Assembly (NCBI RefSeq): GCF_014200575.1 | Contig: NZ_JACHBZ010000002.1 | Coordinates: 496,001-560,000 of the forward strand | Length of the DNA stretch: 64,000 nucleotides | Reading direction: 5' to 3' | DNA from: Mucilaginibacter saanensis | Lineage (GTDB): Bacteria > Bacteroidota > Bacteroidia > Sphingobacteriales > Sphingobacteriaceae | In this document: in pieces, positions 26,624 through 36,441 of the stretch | Numbering within the stretch: position 1 is the first letter of the stretch | Layout: every line of letters begins with the position of its first letter | Notes under the pieces: generated by a model | Database searches by the model: none | What the model was told of the DNA's origin: nothing | The model's input: the letters and a program-made list of their open reading frames with translations, nothing else | Position numbers and translations under genes: made by a program

Positions 26624-27277
26624 ATGAATTCACCTCAAACTTTACCCGAACTTGACGCTGCCGAGCTGCGTGTGCTGGGCTCTTTAATGGAAAAAAGTAA
26701 AACCACACCTGATTATTATCCCATGACCCTTAACGGGTTAACCGCGGCATGTAACCAAAAAACATCTCGTAAGCCGGTAGTGAATTATGACGAAAGTACG
26801 GTTACCGAAGCACTAAATACACTTAAAAGACGCGGGCTGATCTCCACTGCTACGGGAGGTTCAATTCGCAGTATAAAATATAAACACAATTTTGCCATTG
26901 TTTTTCCTGTGATACCAGCCGAGGTTGCTTTAATATGTTTACTGATACTCAGAGGGCCGCAGACGCCTGGCGAACTCAATACCAGTTCAGGCAGGCTGTA
27001 TGAGTTTGAATCAATTGAGGAGGTACAGGAAATGCTGGAAAAACTGTCAGATCCCGCTATGCCTTACGTGGTGCAGTTACCTAAACGCCCTGGGCAAAAA
27101 GAAGTAAGGTATGCTCATTTATTAGGTGGTATCCCCGATATAACTGATGATGATGACACAGAAGAAACCGGAACCCGGTTAACAAGTGGATTAGAGGCCA
27201 GGGTAAGTAAACTTGAACATGATCTTGCCGAAATGAAAGAGGCTTTTGATAAGCTGATGAAAGAATTAATGGGGTAG
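26624..27277 (+). CDS. YceH-family protein (DUF480)
   Basis: 217 residues with two winged-helix-like DUF480 units. The family opening LDAAELRVLGSLMEKSKTTPDYYPMTLNGL is clear, as is QKTSRKPVV. The C-terminus ends in a short predicted coiled coil (LEARVSKLEHDLAEMKEAFDKLM is the key area). The function of the family is poorly known. It stands alone between divergent and convergent neighbours. Confidence 0.9.
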   Translation: MNSPQTLPELDAAELRVLGSLMEKSKTTPDYYPMTLNGLTAACNQKTSRKPVVNYDESTVTEALNTLKRRGLISTATGGSIRSIKYKHNFAIVFPVIPAEVALICLLILRGPQTPGELNTSSGRLYEFESIEEVQEMLEKLSDPAMPYVVQLPKRPGQKEVRYAHLLGGIPDITDDDDTEETGTRLTSGLEARVSKLEHDLAEMKEAFDKLMKELMG

Positions 27278-27359
27278 GGTATGGGGTATAATACTGGCAG
27301 GTATATCAAAAAACGGAAACGTATAATTACAATAACGTTAGTATAAAAATAGGATGAAT

Positions 27360-30300
27360 TTAAATTACTCCTTTTCCATTCTTTACCGCTTTATAAGCAG
27401 TTTTTAAGGCTGCTATTAAAGCCTCTGTTTTCATTGGCTTGGCCAGGTAATCATCCATACCTTCGCTTAAACAGAGTTCACGGTCATCAGGACCCGCATT
27501 GGCGGTCATTGCAACAATGAATGGCTGTTTGAAAGCATATTTACGAATATGTCGTGTGGCTTCAAATCCGTCCATTTCCGGCATTTGAACGTCCATGAAA
27601 ATTACGTCAAAAGATACCAGCTTCAACTTATCTAACGCTTCGTGCCCGTTATGTGCCATTTCAAAGTTATACCCCAGTTTGGTAAGCATACGATCAATTA
27701 GTTTTTGATTGATCAGGTTATCCTCAGCAATCAAGATTTTCAGTGGAAACTGGGTGGCGAAGCTGTCTTCCAATAATTTTGACGATTTGTTTTCAATGAA
27801 TGCAGCCGGTTTCAGGTTTTGTAATTCTGCCTGGATACTTTTACCCAGTTGGTTTTGCTTAACCGGCTTGGTTAAAATAGCCGAGAACAGTCCCGGGTAT
27901 TTTTTCTTGGAGCCGTCACCTATGGAGCTTAGCATAATAACCGGCATGTTTTGATAATTAGCTTTAATGGTTCGGGCCAGTTCAACGCCGTCCGTCCCTG
28001 GCATCTCCATATCTGTTATTACGAGGTTAAACTTTGAATTAGCCGATAGCAGTTCAATAGCTTCGGTAGCCGACGCAACAGTTTCGGTTACCAATCCCCA
28101 AAGCTCGAGCTGGGTTTTTAGTATAAACCGGTTGGTTTGGTTATCATCAACAACTAATATCGTTTTACCTTCCAGATCGGCAGGGTTAAATACAACAGGG
28201 ATATGTTTTGATTGCTTTTTACTGATTGCTGCCCGTATGGTAAACACAAAAACAGAGCCTTCATTAAAAACACTTTCCACCCAAATTTCGCCGCCCATTA
28301 GCTTAACCAGTCGCTGGCTAATTACTAATCCTAAGCCTGTACCACCATATTTGCGTGTGGTTGATGAATCAACCTGCGTGAAAGCGTTGAACAGATCGGG
28401 TATTTTTTCTGCAGGGATGCCTATTCCGGTATCCATCACGCTAAACCCTATTTCAATTTCGCCATTTGCAAAGCTTTTCGATAAAAAAACCTTGATAAAC
28501 ACTTCGCCTTTTTGGGTGAATTTTAATGCATTCGCAGTCAGGTTAGTGATCACCTGTTTTAAGCGTAAACTATCGCCAACAATTTGCTGGGGTAGGGCCG
28601 GGTCAATCTGATAAACCAGTTCAAGTTCTTGTTGCGCGGCCTTTTGCGAAAAAAGATCCATAATCTCTTCAATACAATGGCGCAGGTCAAAATCTTCCTG
28701 CTCCATTTCCATCTTACCTGATTCTATTTTTGAAAAATCAAGGATGTCGTTAATCACGTTTACCAGGCTGTCGCCGCAAGCTATAATGGTGTCGGTATAG
28801 TCGCGCTGCTCGCTGCTCAGTTCTGTTTCTCCTAAAAGTGAAGCCATACCGATCACACCGTTCATGGGGGTTCTGATTTCATGACTCATAGTGGCCAGAA
28901 ATATACTTTTAGCCTGGTTGGCTTTATCGGCGTCTTCACGGGCCTGTTGTTCTTGCTGCCGCTGAAGCTCCAATTCTTCTGACTGTGCCAGTAATTCCTC
29001 GTTTAAGGCCTGTAACTCTTCAGACTGTGCCTGTAGCTCGGCATTGAGCTCGTGCAAATTTTCGGATTGTTTTTTTAATTCTTTTGATTGTTGTAAAACT
29101 TCTTCCGTACGTTCCGATACCTGTTGCTCTAATAAGGCTTTTTGTTTAATAATGGCATTAACTTTTAGGCGATATAAGCCATAGATAACTACTAAAATAG
29201 ACAATACAGTAAGGCAGATAAACCACCACGTAAGCCAAAAAGGTGGCAAGATGGTTAATTCAATACTTAATTGATGTACAGACCACTTACCTTCGCTGTT
29301 TTGACTTTTTACTTTAAAAAGGTAAATACCTGCGGGTAAATTGGTATAGGTTGCGGTGTTTTTGTGCCCCACATAGTTCCAGTTTTTATCAAAGCCAACT
29401 AACTGATAGGCATAAACTGTTTTGCTACTCAATGCATAATCAAGCGATACAAACTCAAAGGTAATTACCGACTGTTCATGTGTGAGGGTAATAGCTTTGG
29501 TTATCGTGATGTCTTGTTTTAAAGGAGATGTATCATTGCTGTTTTTGGCAACTGCTACTGTTTTATTGAAAATCTGAAAATCGGTCAGGATAAGCGGAGG
29601 GTTGTAAATAGTTTCGGTTATTTTATCGGGATCAAACTCATTAAATCCATTAACACCTCCAAAGTATAGTGTCCCATCATCTGTCTTTAATGCAGCGTGT
29701 GGTTTAAATTCATCAGCCTGCAAACCATCATCAACCGTATAGTTTTTAAATGTATTAGCAGCAGGGTTAAATTTGGATATGCCGCTGTTGGTGCTTATCC
29801 ATAAATTTCCTTTGCTATCCTCCTTAATGGCGTAGGTGTAATTGTTAGGTAAGCCGTCTTTTATTTTAAAACTGGTAAATCTGTGGATTTTAGGGTCAAA
29901 TTTATTTAGTCCATCAAAAGTGCATATCCAGATATTACCTGCATGATCTTCGATCATATCCAATGCGGTGTTGTTACTGATGCTGTTTTTTGATTTGTCG
30001 TATTTATAACTGGTAAAATTGTTGCTCTGAGGAGTGAATAGATTGATGCCCCCGTCATTGGTGCCCACCCATAAATTGCCCTTTGAGTCTGCCAGTAATG
30101 AATTAATATTATCGCTGCTCAAGCTTTTAGGATCATTAATATGATGCCGGTAGTGAATAAAATTATCGGTTTTAGGATTATATAATTCAAGCCCCTGTCC
30201 AAGTGTACCAATCCACATTTTATGATCATGAGTTGCGGTTATGGCATATATGTTATCGCCGCTTAAACTGGTTGAGTCATCAGGTTTATGCTTGTACGAT

Positions 30301-31658
30301 TTAAATTTATGAGTTTTGGGATTCATGATGCTTAAACCATCGCCCCAGGTACCTATCCATAAATTATCTTTGTCATCTTCTTTTATAGCTAAAACATAAT
30401 TTCCGGTTATGCTGCTTTTATCATTTTCATTGTGCTTGTATACACTAAAACTTCCCTTATCAGAATCAAAAAGATTTAATCCGCCACCATCGGTGCCTAC
30501 CCAGATGTTGCTTTTTTTATCTTGATATATACTTAATACAAAATTATTGGAAAGGCTATTAGATAGTGAGTTATGCTTATAATGAATAAAGTTTTCCTTT
30601 ATTTTTTTATATAAGCTGACGCCTGTTGCAAAGGCGCCAATCCACATATTACCTACGTTATCTTTTAGTATAACATCAACAGAGTTACTGGCGATGCTGC
30701 TATTATCAACATCGTCCTGATAATGGTTGCTGAATTTTCGTTGTTTATAGTTAAATATGCTCAAACCTCCGTTTTCAGTACCTATCCAAAGGTTTTGATT
30801 ACTGTCTTCGGCAATGGATTGTATGCTATTGTAGGAGAGTGAGTTGTTGTTGTTGGGGTCGTTTTTAAAATGACTGAAAGTTTGGGTGTTGCTATTATAT
30901 AAATTTAAACCGCCGGTGGCAACGCCTATCCATAAGCGGTGATCGCTATCCTCAAAAATACTATTTACAATATTGGCGGATATTGATCCTTCATTCTTTT
31001 CGTCATATTTAAAACGGGTAAAGGTTTTGGTTTGAGAGTTAAATAAGTTTAAGCCACCATACATGGTGCCAACCCATAAGTTGTTATGACTATCAACATA
31101 AACTGTCCGGATGTTGTTGTCGCTCAGGCTTTGCGTATTATTGTTGTCAAAATTATAGTGTATAAATTGTTTTTTGCCTGTCAAGTATTCGTCAAGCCCG
31201 TCTTTTTGATTACCTATCCATAAATTACCGGTTTTATCAAAAGCTAACTTGATGATGTAATTGCTGGCTACACTGTTGGTTAACCTGTCGTTGTGCAGAT
31301 AACGGTAAAAGCGGTTTTTTTTATAATCGTACCTGTTTAATCCGCCACCGCCGGTTGCTATCCATAAGTCGCCATTTTTATCTTCGGCAATATGATTAAT
31401 ATAGTTGTTGCTGATACTTGTACTATCGGTAATATCATTTCTGAAAATCTTAAACTTATTACCATCAAAGCGGTTTAAGCCATCGCGGGTACCCACCCAG
31501 ATAAATCCGCGACTATCCTGAACGATGGTATTGATGTTGAGCTCAGAAAGGTTTGCCCGGCTGCCTATACGCTGAAAATGGATGGGTTGTTCCTGTGCAA
31601 ATGCGTACAACGATAAGGCTTGAAAAAATAAAACAAAATAAAACTTGAGGCCAGTCAT
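27360..31658 (-). CDS. Hybrid sensor histidine kinase with two-component propeller
   Basis: 1432 residues. A signal peptide and two seven-bladed propellers of repeated NLWIGT-type units (about 25-700) come first, then a Y_Y_Y domain (about 740-805), one membrane helix (about 812-835) and a long coiled coil with [14 protein letters not shown] repeats. The kinase core has the H box SHEIRTP (His near 926) and the N/G boxes ([18 protein letters not shown]). Two receiver domains follow, with Asp near 1216 and near 1356. It ends after the second receiver, without the AraC domain of classic HTCS regulators. It must therefore signal through a separate output. A periplasmic glycan signal is likely from the propeller type. 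Confidence 0.94.
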   Translation of the reverse strand: MTGLKFYFVLFFQALSLYAFAQEQPIHFQRIGSRANLSELNINTIVQDSRGFIWVGTRDGLNRFDGNKFKIFRNDITDSTSISNNYINHIAEDKNGDLWIATGGGGLNRYDYKKNRFYRYLHNDRLTNSVASNYIIKLAFDKTGNLWIGNQKDGLDEYLTGKKQFIHYNFDNNNTQSLSDNNIRTVYVDSHNNLWVGTMYGGLNLFNSQTKTFTRFKYDEKNEGSISANIVNSIFEDSDHRLWIGVATGGLNLYNSNTQTFSHFKNDPNNNNSLSYNSIQSIAEDSNQNLWIGTENGGLSIFNYKQRKFSNHYQDDVDNSSIASNSVDVILKDNVGNMWIGAFATGVSLYKKIKENFIHYKHNSLSNSLSNNFVLSIYQDKKSNIWVGTDGGGLNLFDSDKGSFSVYKHNENDKSSITGNYVLAIKEDDKDNLWIGTWGDGLSIMNPKTHKFKSYKHKPDDSTSLSGDNIYAITATHDHKMWIGTLGQGLELYNPKTDNFIHYRHHINDPKSLSSDNINSLLADSKGNLWVGTNDGGINLFTPQSNNFTSYKYDKSKNSISNNTALDMIEDHAGNIWICTFDGLNKFDPKIHRFTSFKIKDGLPNNYTYAIKEDSKGNLWISTNSGISKFNPAANTFKNYTVDDGLQADEFKPHAALKTDDGTLYFGGVNGFNEFDPDKITETIYNPPLILTDFQIFNKTVAVAKNSNDTSPLKQDITITKAITLTHEQSVITFEFVSLDYALSSKTVYAYQLVGFDKNWNYVGHKNTATYTNLPAGIYLFKVKSQNSEGKWSVHQLSIELTILPPFWLTWWFICLTVLSILVVIYGLYRLKVNAIIKQKALLEQQVSERTEEVLQQSKELKKQSENLHELNAELQAQSEELQALNEELLAQSEELELQRQQEQQAREDADKANQAKSIFLATMSHEIRTPMNGVIGMASLLGETELSSEQRDYTDTIIACGDSLVNVINDILDFSKIESGKMEMEQEDFDLRHCIEEIMDLFSQKAAQQELELVYQIDPALPQQIVGDSLRLKQVITNLTANALKFTQKGEVFIKVFLSKSFANGEIEIGFSVMDTGIGIPAEKIPDLFNAFTQVDSSTTRKYGGTGLGLVISQRLVKLMGGEIWVESVFNEGSVFVFTIRAAISKKQSKHIPVVFNPADLEGKTILVVDDNQTNRFILKTQLELWGLVTETVASATEAIELLSANSKFNLVITDMEMPGTDGVELARTIKANYQNMPVIMLSSIGDGSKKKYPGLFSAILTKPVKQNQLGKSIQAELQNLKPAAFIENKSSKLLEDSFATQFPLKILIAEDNLINQKLIDRMLTKLGYNFEMAHNGHEALDKLKLVSFDVIFMDVQMPEMDGFEATRHIRKYAFKQPFIVAMTANAGPDDRELCLSEGMDDYLAKPMKTEALIAALKTAYKAVKNGKGVI

Positions 31659-31863
31659 TATGTCAACAAATTACAGGGTGGTATTATAGTAAAAGTGAGT
31701 ATGTATTGATAGGTAATTTAATAAATTACTTTGAAACTAACCGCATAAGTACTCATAGCTTTTAACGTATTGGTAACAAATTTGGTTATGGTTACTGGAA
31801 TGATATTTGGTTAATTTTAAAATGGTTTAACCAAAAATATATTAAACAAGCTTACTTTTGCGC

Positions 31864-32082
31864 ATGCAACAACAAAGTAAGGACCCGCTTCATGGTAAAA
31901 CGTTAGAAACAATTTTAAATGAGCTTGTAGCTCGTTTTGGTTGGGATGAATTAGGCTCACGCATTCGTATTAACTGTTTTAATGACAATCCGAGTGTACA
32001 ATCAAGCCTTAAGTTTTTGCGCAAAACACCGTGGGCCCGTAAAAAAGTTGAAGACCTGTATATAGACTATTGCACCAGATAG
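31864..32082 (+). CDS. VF530-family small protein (DUF2132)
   Basis: 72 residues from the ATG at 31864; the TTG at 31858 is too close to the promoter box. The sequence from [16 protein letters not shown] to [16 protein letters not shown] is the complete DUF2132/VF530 domain, a small helical fold suggested to bind DNA. It is convergent with the DEAD-box-like gene with a 1-nt gap. A TACTTTTG box ends 3 nt before the ATG, so the mRNA may be leaderless. Confidence 0.88.
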   Translation: MQQQSKDPLHGKTLETILNELVARFGWDELGSRIRINCFNDNPSVQSSLKFLRKTPWARKKVEDLYIDYCTR

Positions 32083-32083
32083 C

Positions 32084-33388
32084 TTAGTGCTTGCGCTTGT
32101 TGTTCATTTTAGCTTTTTGGCCCGAACTGTAATTATAGGTTTTTGAGTTAGCCGCCTTTTTTTCATGAAAAGCTGCACCGATTACTGGCGCATCAGCATT
32201 TGGTTTGGTGGGTTTTTCCTCTTCTTTTTTTGCTTTTATCTCTTTTTCAATAACCAGCTCATCAGGCAAAGCAGCTAAAGGTATTTTTTTACCGCTGATT
32301 TGCTCAATTTTTTTAACCAGGCTCAATTCAAGATCTGTAGCAAAAGTAATCGCCATGGTTTCATTTTGGCTGTCAGGTTCATGGTTAATGATACGCTCAA
32401 TAAAAGTTTCCTTTTCAAGTGGTAAATCAAAATGAATAAGGAAGGGGATACCGTTCAGATCAATGGTTTCATTATTTTCATTAGCCACGATCAACACTCT
32501 TGAATGATCCGCGGATTTAAAATCTTCTATATTTTTAAATCCGTTGGTATCAAAAAACTGGGGGTTCAGGAAAGCTACCGCGTCGCGCAATCGACTGTGG
32601 AGGCTCTTGTATAATTTATCGGCAGTAGCACGGGTGTTTACAAAAACAACTGTCTTGGTAAACAACTCTTCGTCATACATGAACAAATTAAGCAGGTTTA
32701 GCTTAGTCCCAAAGTTGGGCACGTTATATAGTAGCTGCTGGTGTGTTTGTATAGGTGTTCCTTCTAATTCTTCAATCTCAATAATAGCGGGCTGATTCAT
32801 GAACGGAGCCAGCATTTTTTCAAGTCGGCTATGCATTACTTCCGTAAATACCAGGTGCTGGGCTTTGCCAATGCTATTGGCGAGTTCAACAACCGGTAAT
32901 TGAAATCCCTTTTTGACCATCAGATCTGCATCATCAACAACAAACAGGTCAACTTTATTCAGGTTTAATGCCAGTTTCAGGTAAATAGCTCTTGCCCTGT
33001 CGGGAGTTGCCACTACAATATCAGCACCATCGGCAAGGGCATCCATCTGGGCCTCAATGCCCGGCGCCACGTACAGGCCAACAACTGATATGGATTTATT
33101 TTTATTGAGCAGTTCAAATTGCTCCAGCACTGCCATTACGTGCTCTTTCTCAGGCACCAGGATCAATACCCTTGGAACGCCTTCAGGGGCATAATTAAAA
33201 CGGTTTAACACACCTAAAACATAGGTGGTTGTTTTGCCGCTGCCTTCGTGGCCTATAGCTATAATATCCTGACCGCCTACTATTCTTGCCAGTGTTTTTA
33301 GCTGTAACTCTTTCGGGTTTGTAAAACCAGCTTCATTTACCGATCTAACCAATTGCTTATTCAGCTTCAATTTTTCAAACCACACCAT
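32084..33388 (-). CDS. Degenerate DEAD-box helicase-like protein
   Basis: 434 residues with the two RecA-like halves of a DEAD-box RNA helicase. The Q-motif area (FTNPKELQLKTL) and Walker A (GHEGSGKT) are good. Motif II reads DDAD instead of DEAD. Motif III (SAT) is replaced by FTE. The arginine-finger motif VI (HRxGRxGR) is absent; the region reads ERIINHEPDSQ. The C-terminal tail is basic (KMNNKRKH). It may still bind ATP or RNA but is unlikely to be a normal helicase. The frame is intact and keeps a full domain architecture, so this looks like a selected variant and not a pseudogene. Confidence 0.8.
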   Translation of the reverse strand: MVWFEKLKLNKQLVRSVNEAGFTNPKELQLKTLARIVGGQDIIAIGHEGSGKTTTYVLGVLNRFNYAPEGVPRVLILVPEKEHVMAVLEQFELLNKNKSISVVGLYVAPGIEAQMDALADGADIVVATPDRARAIYLKLALNLNKVDLFVVDDADLMVKKGFQLPVVELANSIGKAQHLVFTEVMHSRLEKMLAPFMNQPAIIEIEELEGTPIQTHQQLLYNVPNFGTKLNLLNLFMYDEELFTKTVVFVNTRATADKLYKSLHSRLRDAVAFLNPQFFDTNGFKNIEDFKSADHSRVLIVANENNETIDLNGIPFLIHFDLPLEKETFIERIINHEPDSQNETMAITFATDLELSLVKKIEQISGKKIPLAALPDELVIEKEIKAKKEEEKPTKPNADAPVIGAAFHEKKAANSKTYNYSSGQKAKMNNKRKH

Positions 33389-33470
33389 CAGGACTTTGTA
33401 TTAAATTATTTAAGAGGGCGAAGTTACCAATTTAACTGCTCATCTCCATAAAGATTAAATATATAGCCGG

Positions 33471-34283
33471 TTATAATGCCTGCCAGTCATTATTGGGAGT
33501 AACTTGGAGCAAGCCTGAAAAGTTAGTTCTCGGTACAAGGTCAAGATATGGATAGGTGACTTTTGAAAGATATAATCCCTGCGGATGAGCCGGGATAATG
33601 ATCTTAGGCGTTTGTTTACTGGCAAGGTGATGTTCAAATTCGTCAACGCTCATATTGCCGCGACCAATATCCAGCAAACGCCCAACAATAATCCTGATCA
33701 TTTTACTTAAAAAACGATTTGCGGATATATGAAATCTTATTCTATCGCCGTTTTGGTCAATAAATAAACCGGCAGATGTTACATTGCAAATGGTATGGTC
33801 AATGCGGTCGGGCATTTTACAAAATGCTCGGTAATCGTTATACAAGGGCAATATCGCTATTGCCTTTTTCATCGCATCGGTGTCGAGGCTCGTTTCCGGA
33901 TAAAGCGAACTGAAACCGCTTAAAAAAGGGTCTTTATAAGTGTGGATAAAGTAGTCATAGGCCCGTTGAACGGCATCAAAACGTGCGTGGGGCAGCCCCT
34001 GCATAGGGATAATGTCAAACAAGGCAATATCATCAGGCAGTATTTTGTTAAGCCTGAAAAAAATCAGGTCGAAATCAAATGCCTGTTCTATATCGGCATG
34101 AAAAAAAAACTGGGTGGCGTGCACATGAGCATCGGTACGCCCGCAACCTACAATGGCAACCTGAAATTTAAAAAGCTGGGTAAGTGTAGTTTCTAAAATC
34201 TCCTGTATGCTTACAACGCCAGCATGTTTTTGCCAGCCGCTGTATTTTGAGCCATGATAACCTATGTGAAAAAAATAACGCAT
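33471..34283 (-). CDS. truA: tRNA pseudouridine(38-40) synthase
   Basis: 270 residues, the usual TruA length. The catalytic Asp is D51 in GCGRTDAHVHA. The opening RYFFHIGYHGSKYSGWQ and the later RIRFHISANRFLSKMIRIIVG match the family. It modifies uridines in the tRNA anticodon stem-loop. It follows the CDGSH gene on the same strand after 114 nt and a probable terminator. Confidence 0.95.
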   Translation of the reverse strand: MRYFFHIGYHGSKYSGWQKHAGVVSIQEILETTLTQLFKFQVAIVGCGRTDAHVHATQFFFHADIEQAFDFDLIFFRLNKILPDDIALFDIIPMQGLPHARFDAVQRAYDYFIHTYKDPFLSGFSSLYPETSLDTDAMKKAIAILPLYNDYRAFCKMPDRIDHTICNVTSAGLFIDQNGDRIRFHISANRFLSKMIRIIVGRLLDIGRGNMSVDEFEHHLASKQTPKIIIPAHPQGLYLSKVTYPYLDLVPRTNFSGLLQVTPNNDWQAL

Positions 34284-34330
34284 AAATAATAAGATTCAAA
34301 ATTCCGTAAAAAACTTGATAAAGCCAGTAT

Positions 34331-34364
34331 AAAGCAAAACCTCCTGCTTATTAAAGGCAGAAGG
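34331..34364 (-). terminator. Terminator after the CDGSH gene
   Basis: CCTTCTGC and GCAGGAGG pair on the minus strand (one mismatch), followed by TTTTGCTTT. Confidence 0.6.
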
Positions 34365-34397
34365 CATTGATATCGGTTGATTATTTACTGCTGACCA

Positions 34398-34622
34398 TTA
34401 AACTTTTTTAGGAGGCAGGTCAAAGGCAATAGCATTGTGCTCAAAATGCCCCTTATGTGCACCATCGCAAAATGGTTTATTGGCCGATAAGCCGCAACGG
34501 CAAATTGATAACACGGTTCTGCCCTGTAAACCATATGGATTACCTTGTGCGTCAACAATTTCGAAGTCGCCGTCAATTTTTACAGAACCATTGCTATTGA
34601 TAGTAAGTTTAGTTTTTTCCAT
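34398..34622 (-). CDS. CDGSH iron-sulfur domain protein
   Basis: 74 residues from the ATG at 34622 (MEKTKLTINSNGS); a longer frame to 34640 would overlap the promoter box. The single 2Fe-2S motif is CRCGLSANKPFCDGAH, with three Cys and one His ligands as in mitoNEET-type proteins. It probably carries out electron transfer or cluster storage. It has its own promoter and terminator. Confidence 0.92.
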   Translation of the reverse strand: MEKTKLTINSNGSVKIDGDFEIVDAQGNPYGLQGRTVLSICRCGLSANKPFCDGAHKGHFEHNAIAFDLPPKKV

Positions 34623-34637
34623 TTGATAATTTTTGCG

Positions 34638-34665
34638 CAAAGTTAACCAATGGGTATATCCACAA
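34638..34665 (-). promoter_or_regulatory. Promoter of the CDGSH gene
   Basis: On the minus strand a TTG (34663-34665) and a perfect TAnnTTTG box, TAACTTTG (34638-34645), are 17 nt apart, 15 nt before the ATG. Confidence 0.55.
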
Positions 34666-34836
34666 CGAGGCTATTTGCAATTTAGACCTGTTCCTGATTA
34701 GGCGTAAAGGCGGTTATAAATGACAAATTTATGATGTATGAAACTATATGTTAAAACACATAAGTTTTAGCTTTGTTAAGTATGGTACCTGACAAATAAG
34801 GCATACAATTAATTTTTACATCAAAAAATACCACAA

Positions 34837-35868
34837 ATGGAATACAGACAATTAGGAGCATCAGGATTAAAGGTACCCATATTGAGCTTTGGGACAGCCA
34901 CTTTTGGAGGTGGTAACGAGTTTTTTAAAGCCTGGGGAAATACACAGGTTGATGAAGCTAAAAAGCTTATTAATTTATGTTTAGATGCAGGGGTTAACTT
35001 TTTTGATACTGCCAACGTTTATTCGCGCGGATTATCTGAAGAGATATTGGGAAAAGCGCTGGAAGGTTTGCGTAACCAGGTGCTGATCTCGTCAAAAGCT
35101 ACCTTTACCATGGGCGATGGTGCTAATGATTATGGTTCAACACGTTTTCATTTAATTGAACAGTGTGAGGCCAGTCTTCGCCGACTGAATACCGATCATA
35201 TTGATATTTACCACATGCATGGTTTTGATGGTACAACCCCGGTTGAAGAAACTTTAAGAGCTCTGGATGATCTGGTAACCAGTGGCAAAATACGTTATAT
35301 AGCGGCATCTAACTTTTCGGGTTGGCATTTGATGAAATCATTGTCAATATCTGAGCGTCACGGTTGGAGCAGGTATGTGGCTCATCAGGCTTATTACTCT
35401 TTATTAAACCGTGAGTTTGAATGGGAGCTGATGCCTTTGGGTATTGATCAAAAAGTAAGTACCATAGTTTGGAGCCCACTTGCCTCTGGCCAGTTGAGTG
35501 GTAAATTCAGACGGGGTCAGCCAACTCCTGAAAATTCAAGAACAGTACAGGGGGGGAGCCATGGTCCTGCAACCAACTTTGAGCATTTGTATAACATTGT
35601 TGATGCCCTTGATGAAGTAGCCGAAGAAACCGGTAAGTCAGTGGCCCAGGTGTCATTAAACTGGTTACTACAAAGACCAACTGTTGCCAACCTGGTAATA
35701 GGTGCCCGCAACGAGGAGCAATTAAAACAAAACTTAGCCGCCATTGGCTGGAACTTAACCACCGATCAGGTTAAAAAACTGGATGCCGCCAGTGAGGTTG
35801 ATCCGATTTATCCGTACTGGCACCAACGCCAAAATATTAAGCTTAATCCGCTGCCTAATTTCTATTAA
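34837..35868 (+). CDS. Aldo/keto reductase
   Basis: 343 residues with the AKR tetrad visible: D57 (FFDTANVYS), Y62, K87 (ISSKATF) and H128 (YHMHGFD). The cofactor site segment VANLVIGARNEEQLKQN lies near the C-terminus. It reduces aldehydes or ketones, or oxidises sugars, with NADP(H). The substrate is unknown. It has a clear terminator. It is similar in type to the AKR at 47400, but they are not close copies. Confidence 0.92.
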   Translation: MEYRQLGASGLKVPILSFGTATFGGGNEFFKAWGNTQVDEAKKLINLCLDAGVNFFDTANVYSRGLSEEILGKALEGLRNQVLISSKATFTMGDGANDYGSTRFHLIEQCEASLRRLNTDHIDIYHMHGFDGTTPVEETLRALDDLVTSGKIRYIAASNFSGWHLMKSLSISERHGWSRYVAHQAYYSLLNREFEWELMPLGIDQKVSTIVWSPLASGQLSGKFRRGQPTPENSRTVQGGSHGPATNFEHLYNIVDALDEVAEETGKSVAQVSLNWLLQRPTVANLVIGARNEEQLKQNLAAIGWNLTTDQVKKLDAASEVDPIYPYWHQRQNIKLNPLPNFY

Positions 35869-35889
35869 AATTTTCAAGGTCAGCATTTT

Positions 35890-35929
35890 CAGCATTCATG
35901 AGTTATATGAATGCTGATTTTTTTTTAAT
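35890..35929 (+). terminator. Rho-independent terminator after the aldo/keto reductase
   Basis: CAGCATTCAT pairs perfectly with ATGAATGCTG over a 7-nt loop, followed by a run of T. Confidence 0.85.
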
Positions 35930-35955
35930 TTTAAATATTCTGATCCGGATAATTT

Positions 35956-36324
35956 ATGGCAACTGATATGCACCTGTTTCTGCAATTTATGCGCAGTACC
36001 TTACTGCCCATGCCTGGTGTAATTGAAAAAATGCACGTTGATGATCCGGCTTTTTATATTAATAAAAAGATATTAACCAACGTCAAATTAAAAGATCAAT
36101 TGTTAGGTATTCATACGCTTGAACGTAATAAATGGATGGCTTTAGACCCGCACACATTTTTTATCACCAATCATTATTTTAACTATAAGTATATGCTGGT
36201 TCGTCTTGAAACCGTGTCGCCGGCTGATTTAAAAGGCTTGTTAATAGCGGCCTGGTATAATCGCGCCACCAAAAAGCAAATCAATGAATATGAGCAAGGT
36301 TTACCCGATTTAAGTAACAGTTAA
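35956..36324 (+). CDS. MmcQ/YjbR-like protein
   Basis: 122 residues. The segments KWMALDPHTFFITNHYFNYKYMLVRL and SPADLKGLLIAAWYNRATKK fit the MmcQ/YjbR (DUF419) fold, a CyaY-like alpha/beta unit. Its function is not known. It lies alone between the AKR terminator and the Gfo/Idh/MocA gene. Confidence 0.75.
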   Translation: MATDMHLFLQFMRSTLLPMPGVIEKMHVDDPAFYINKKILTNVKLKDQLLGIHTLERNKWMALDPHTFFITNHYFNYKYMLVRLETVSPADLKGLLIAAWYNRATKKQINEYEQGLPDLSNS

Positions 36325-36441
36325 GTTACAGTGTTAGGTTAAAAAATAAACTGTTTTTCTTTCGTGCTTTATAAAACTTAGCTAATTTGCCATATCTGTC
36401 CATCGGACACCTCTGATAAACCAATTTAACAGATTTTAGAT

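Noticed and set aside
27967..28611. 214-codon plus-strand frame
   Set aside because: Antisense to the kinase core of the hybrid sensor; a shadow of its codon bias.
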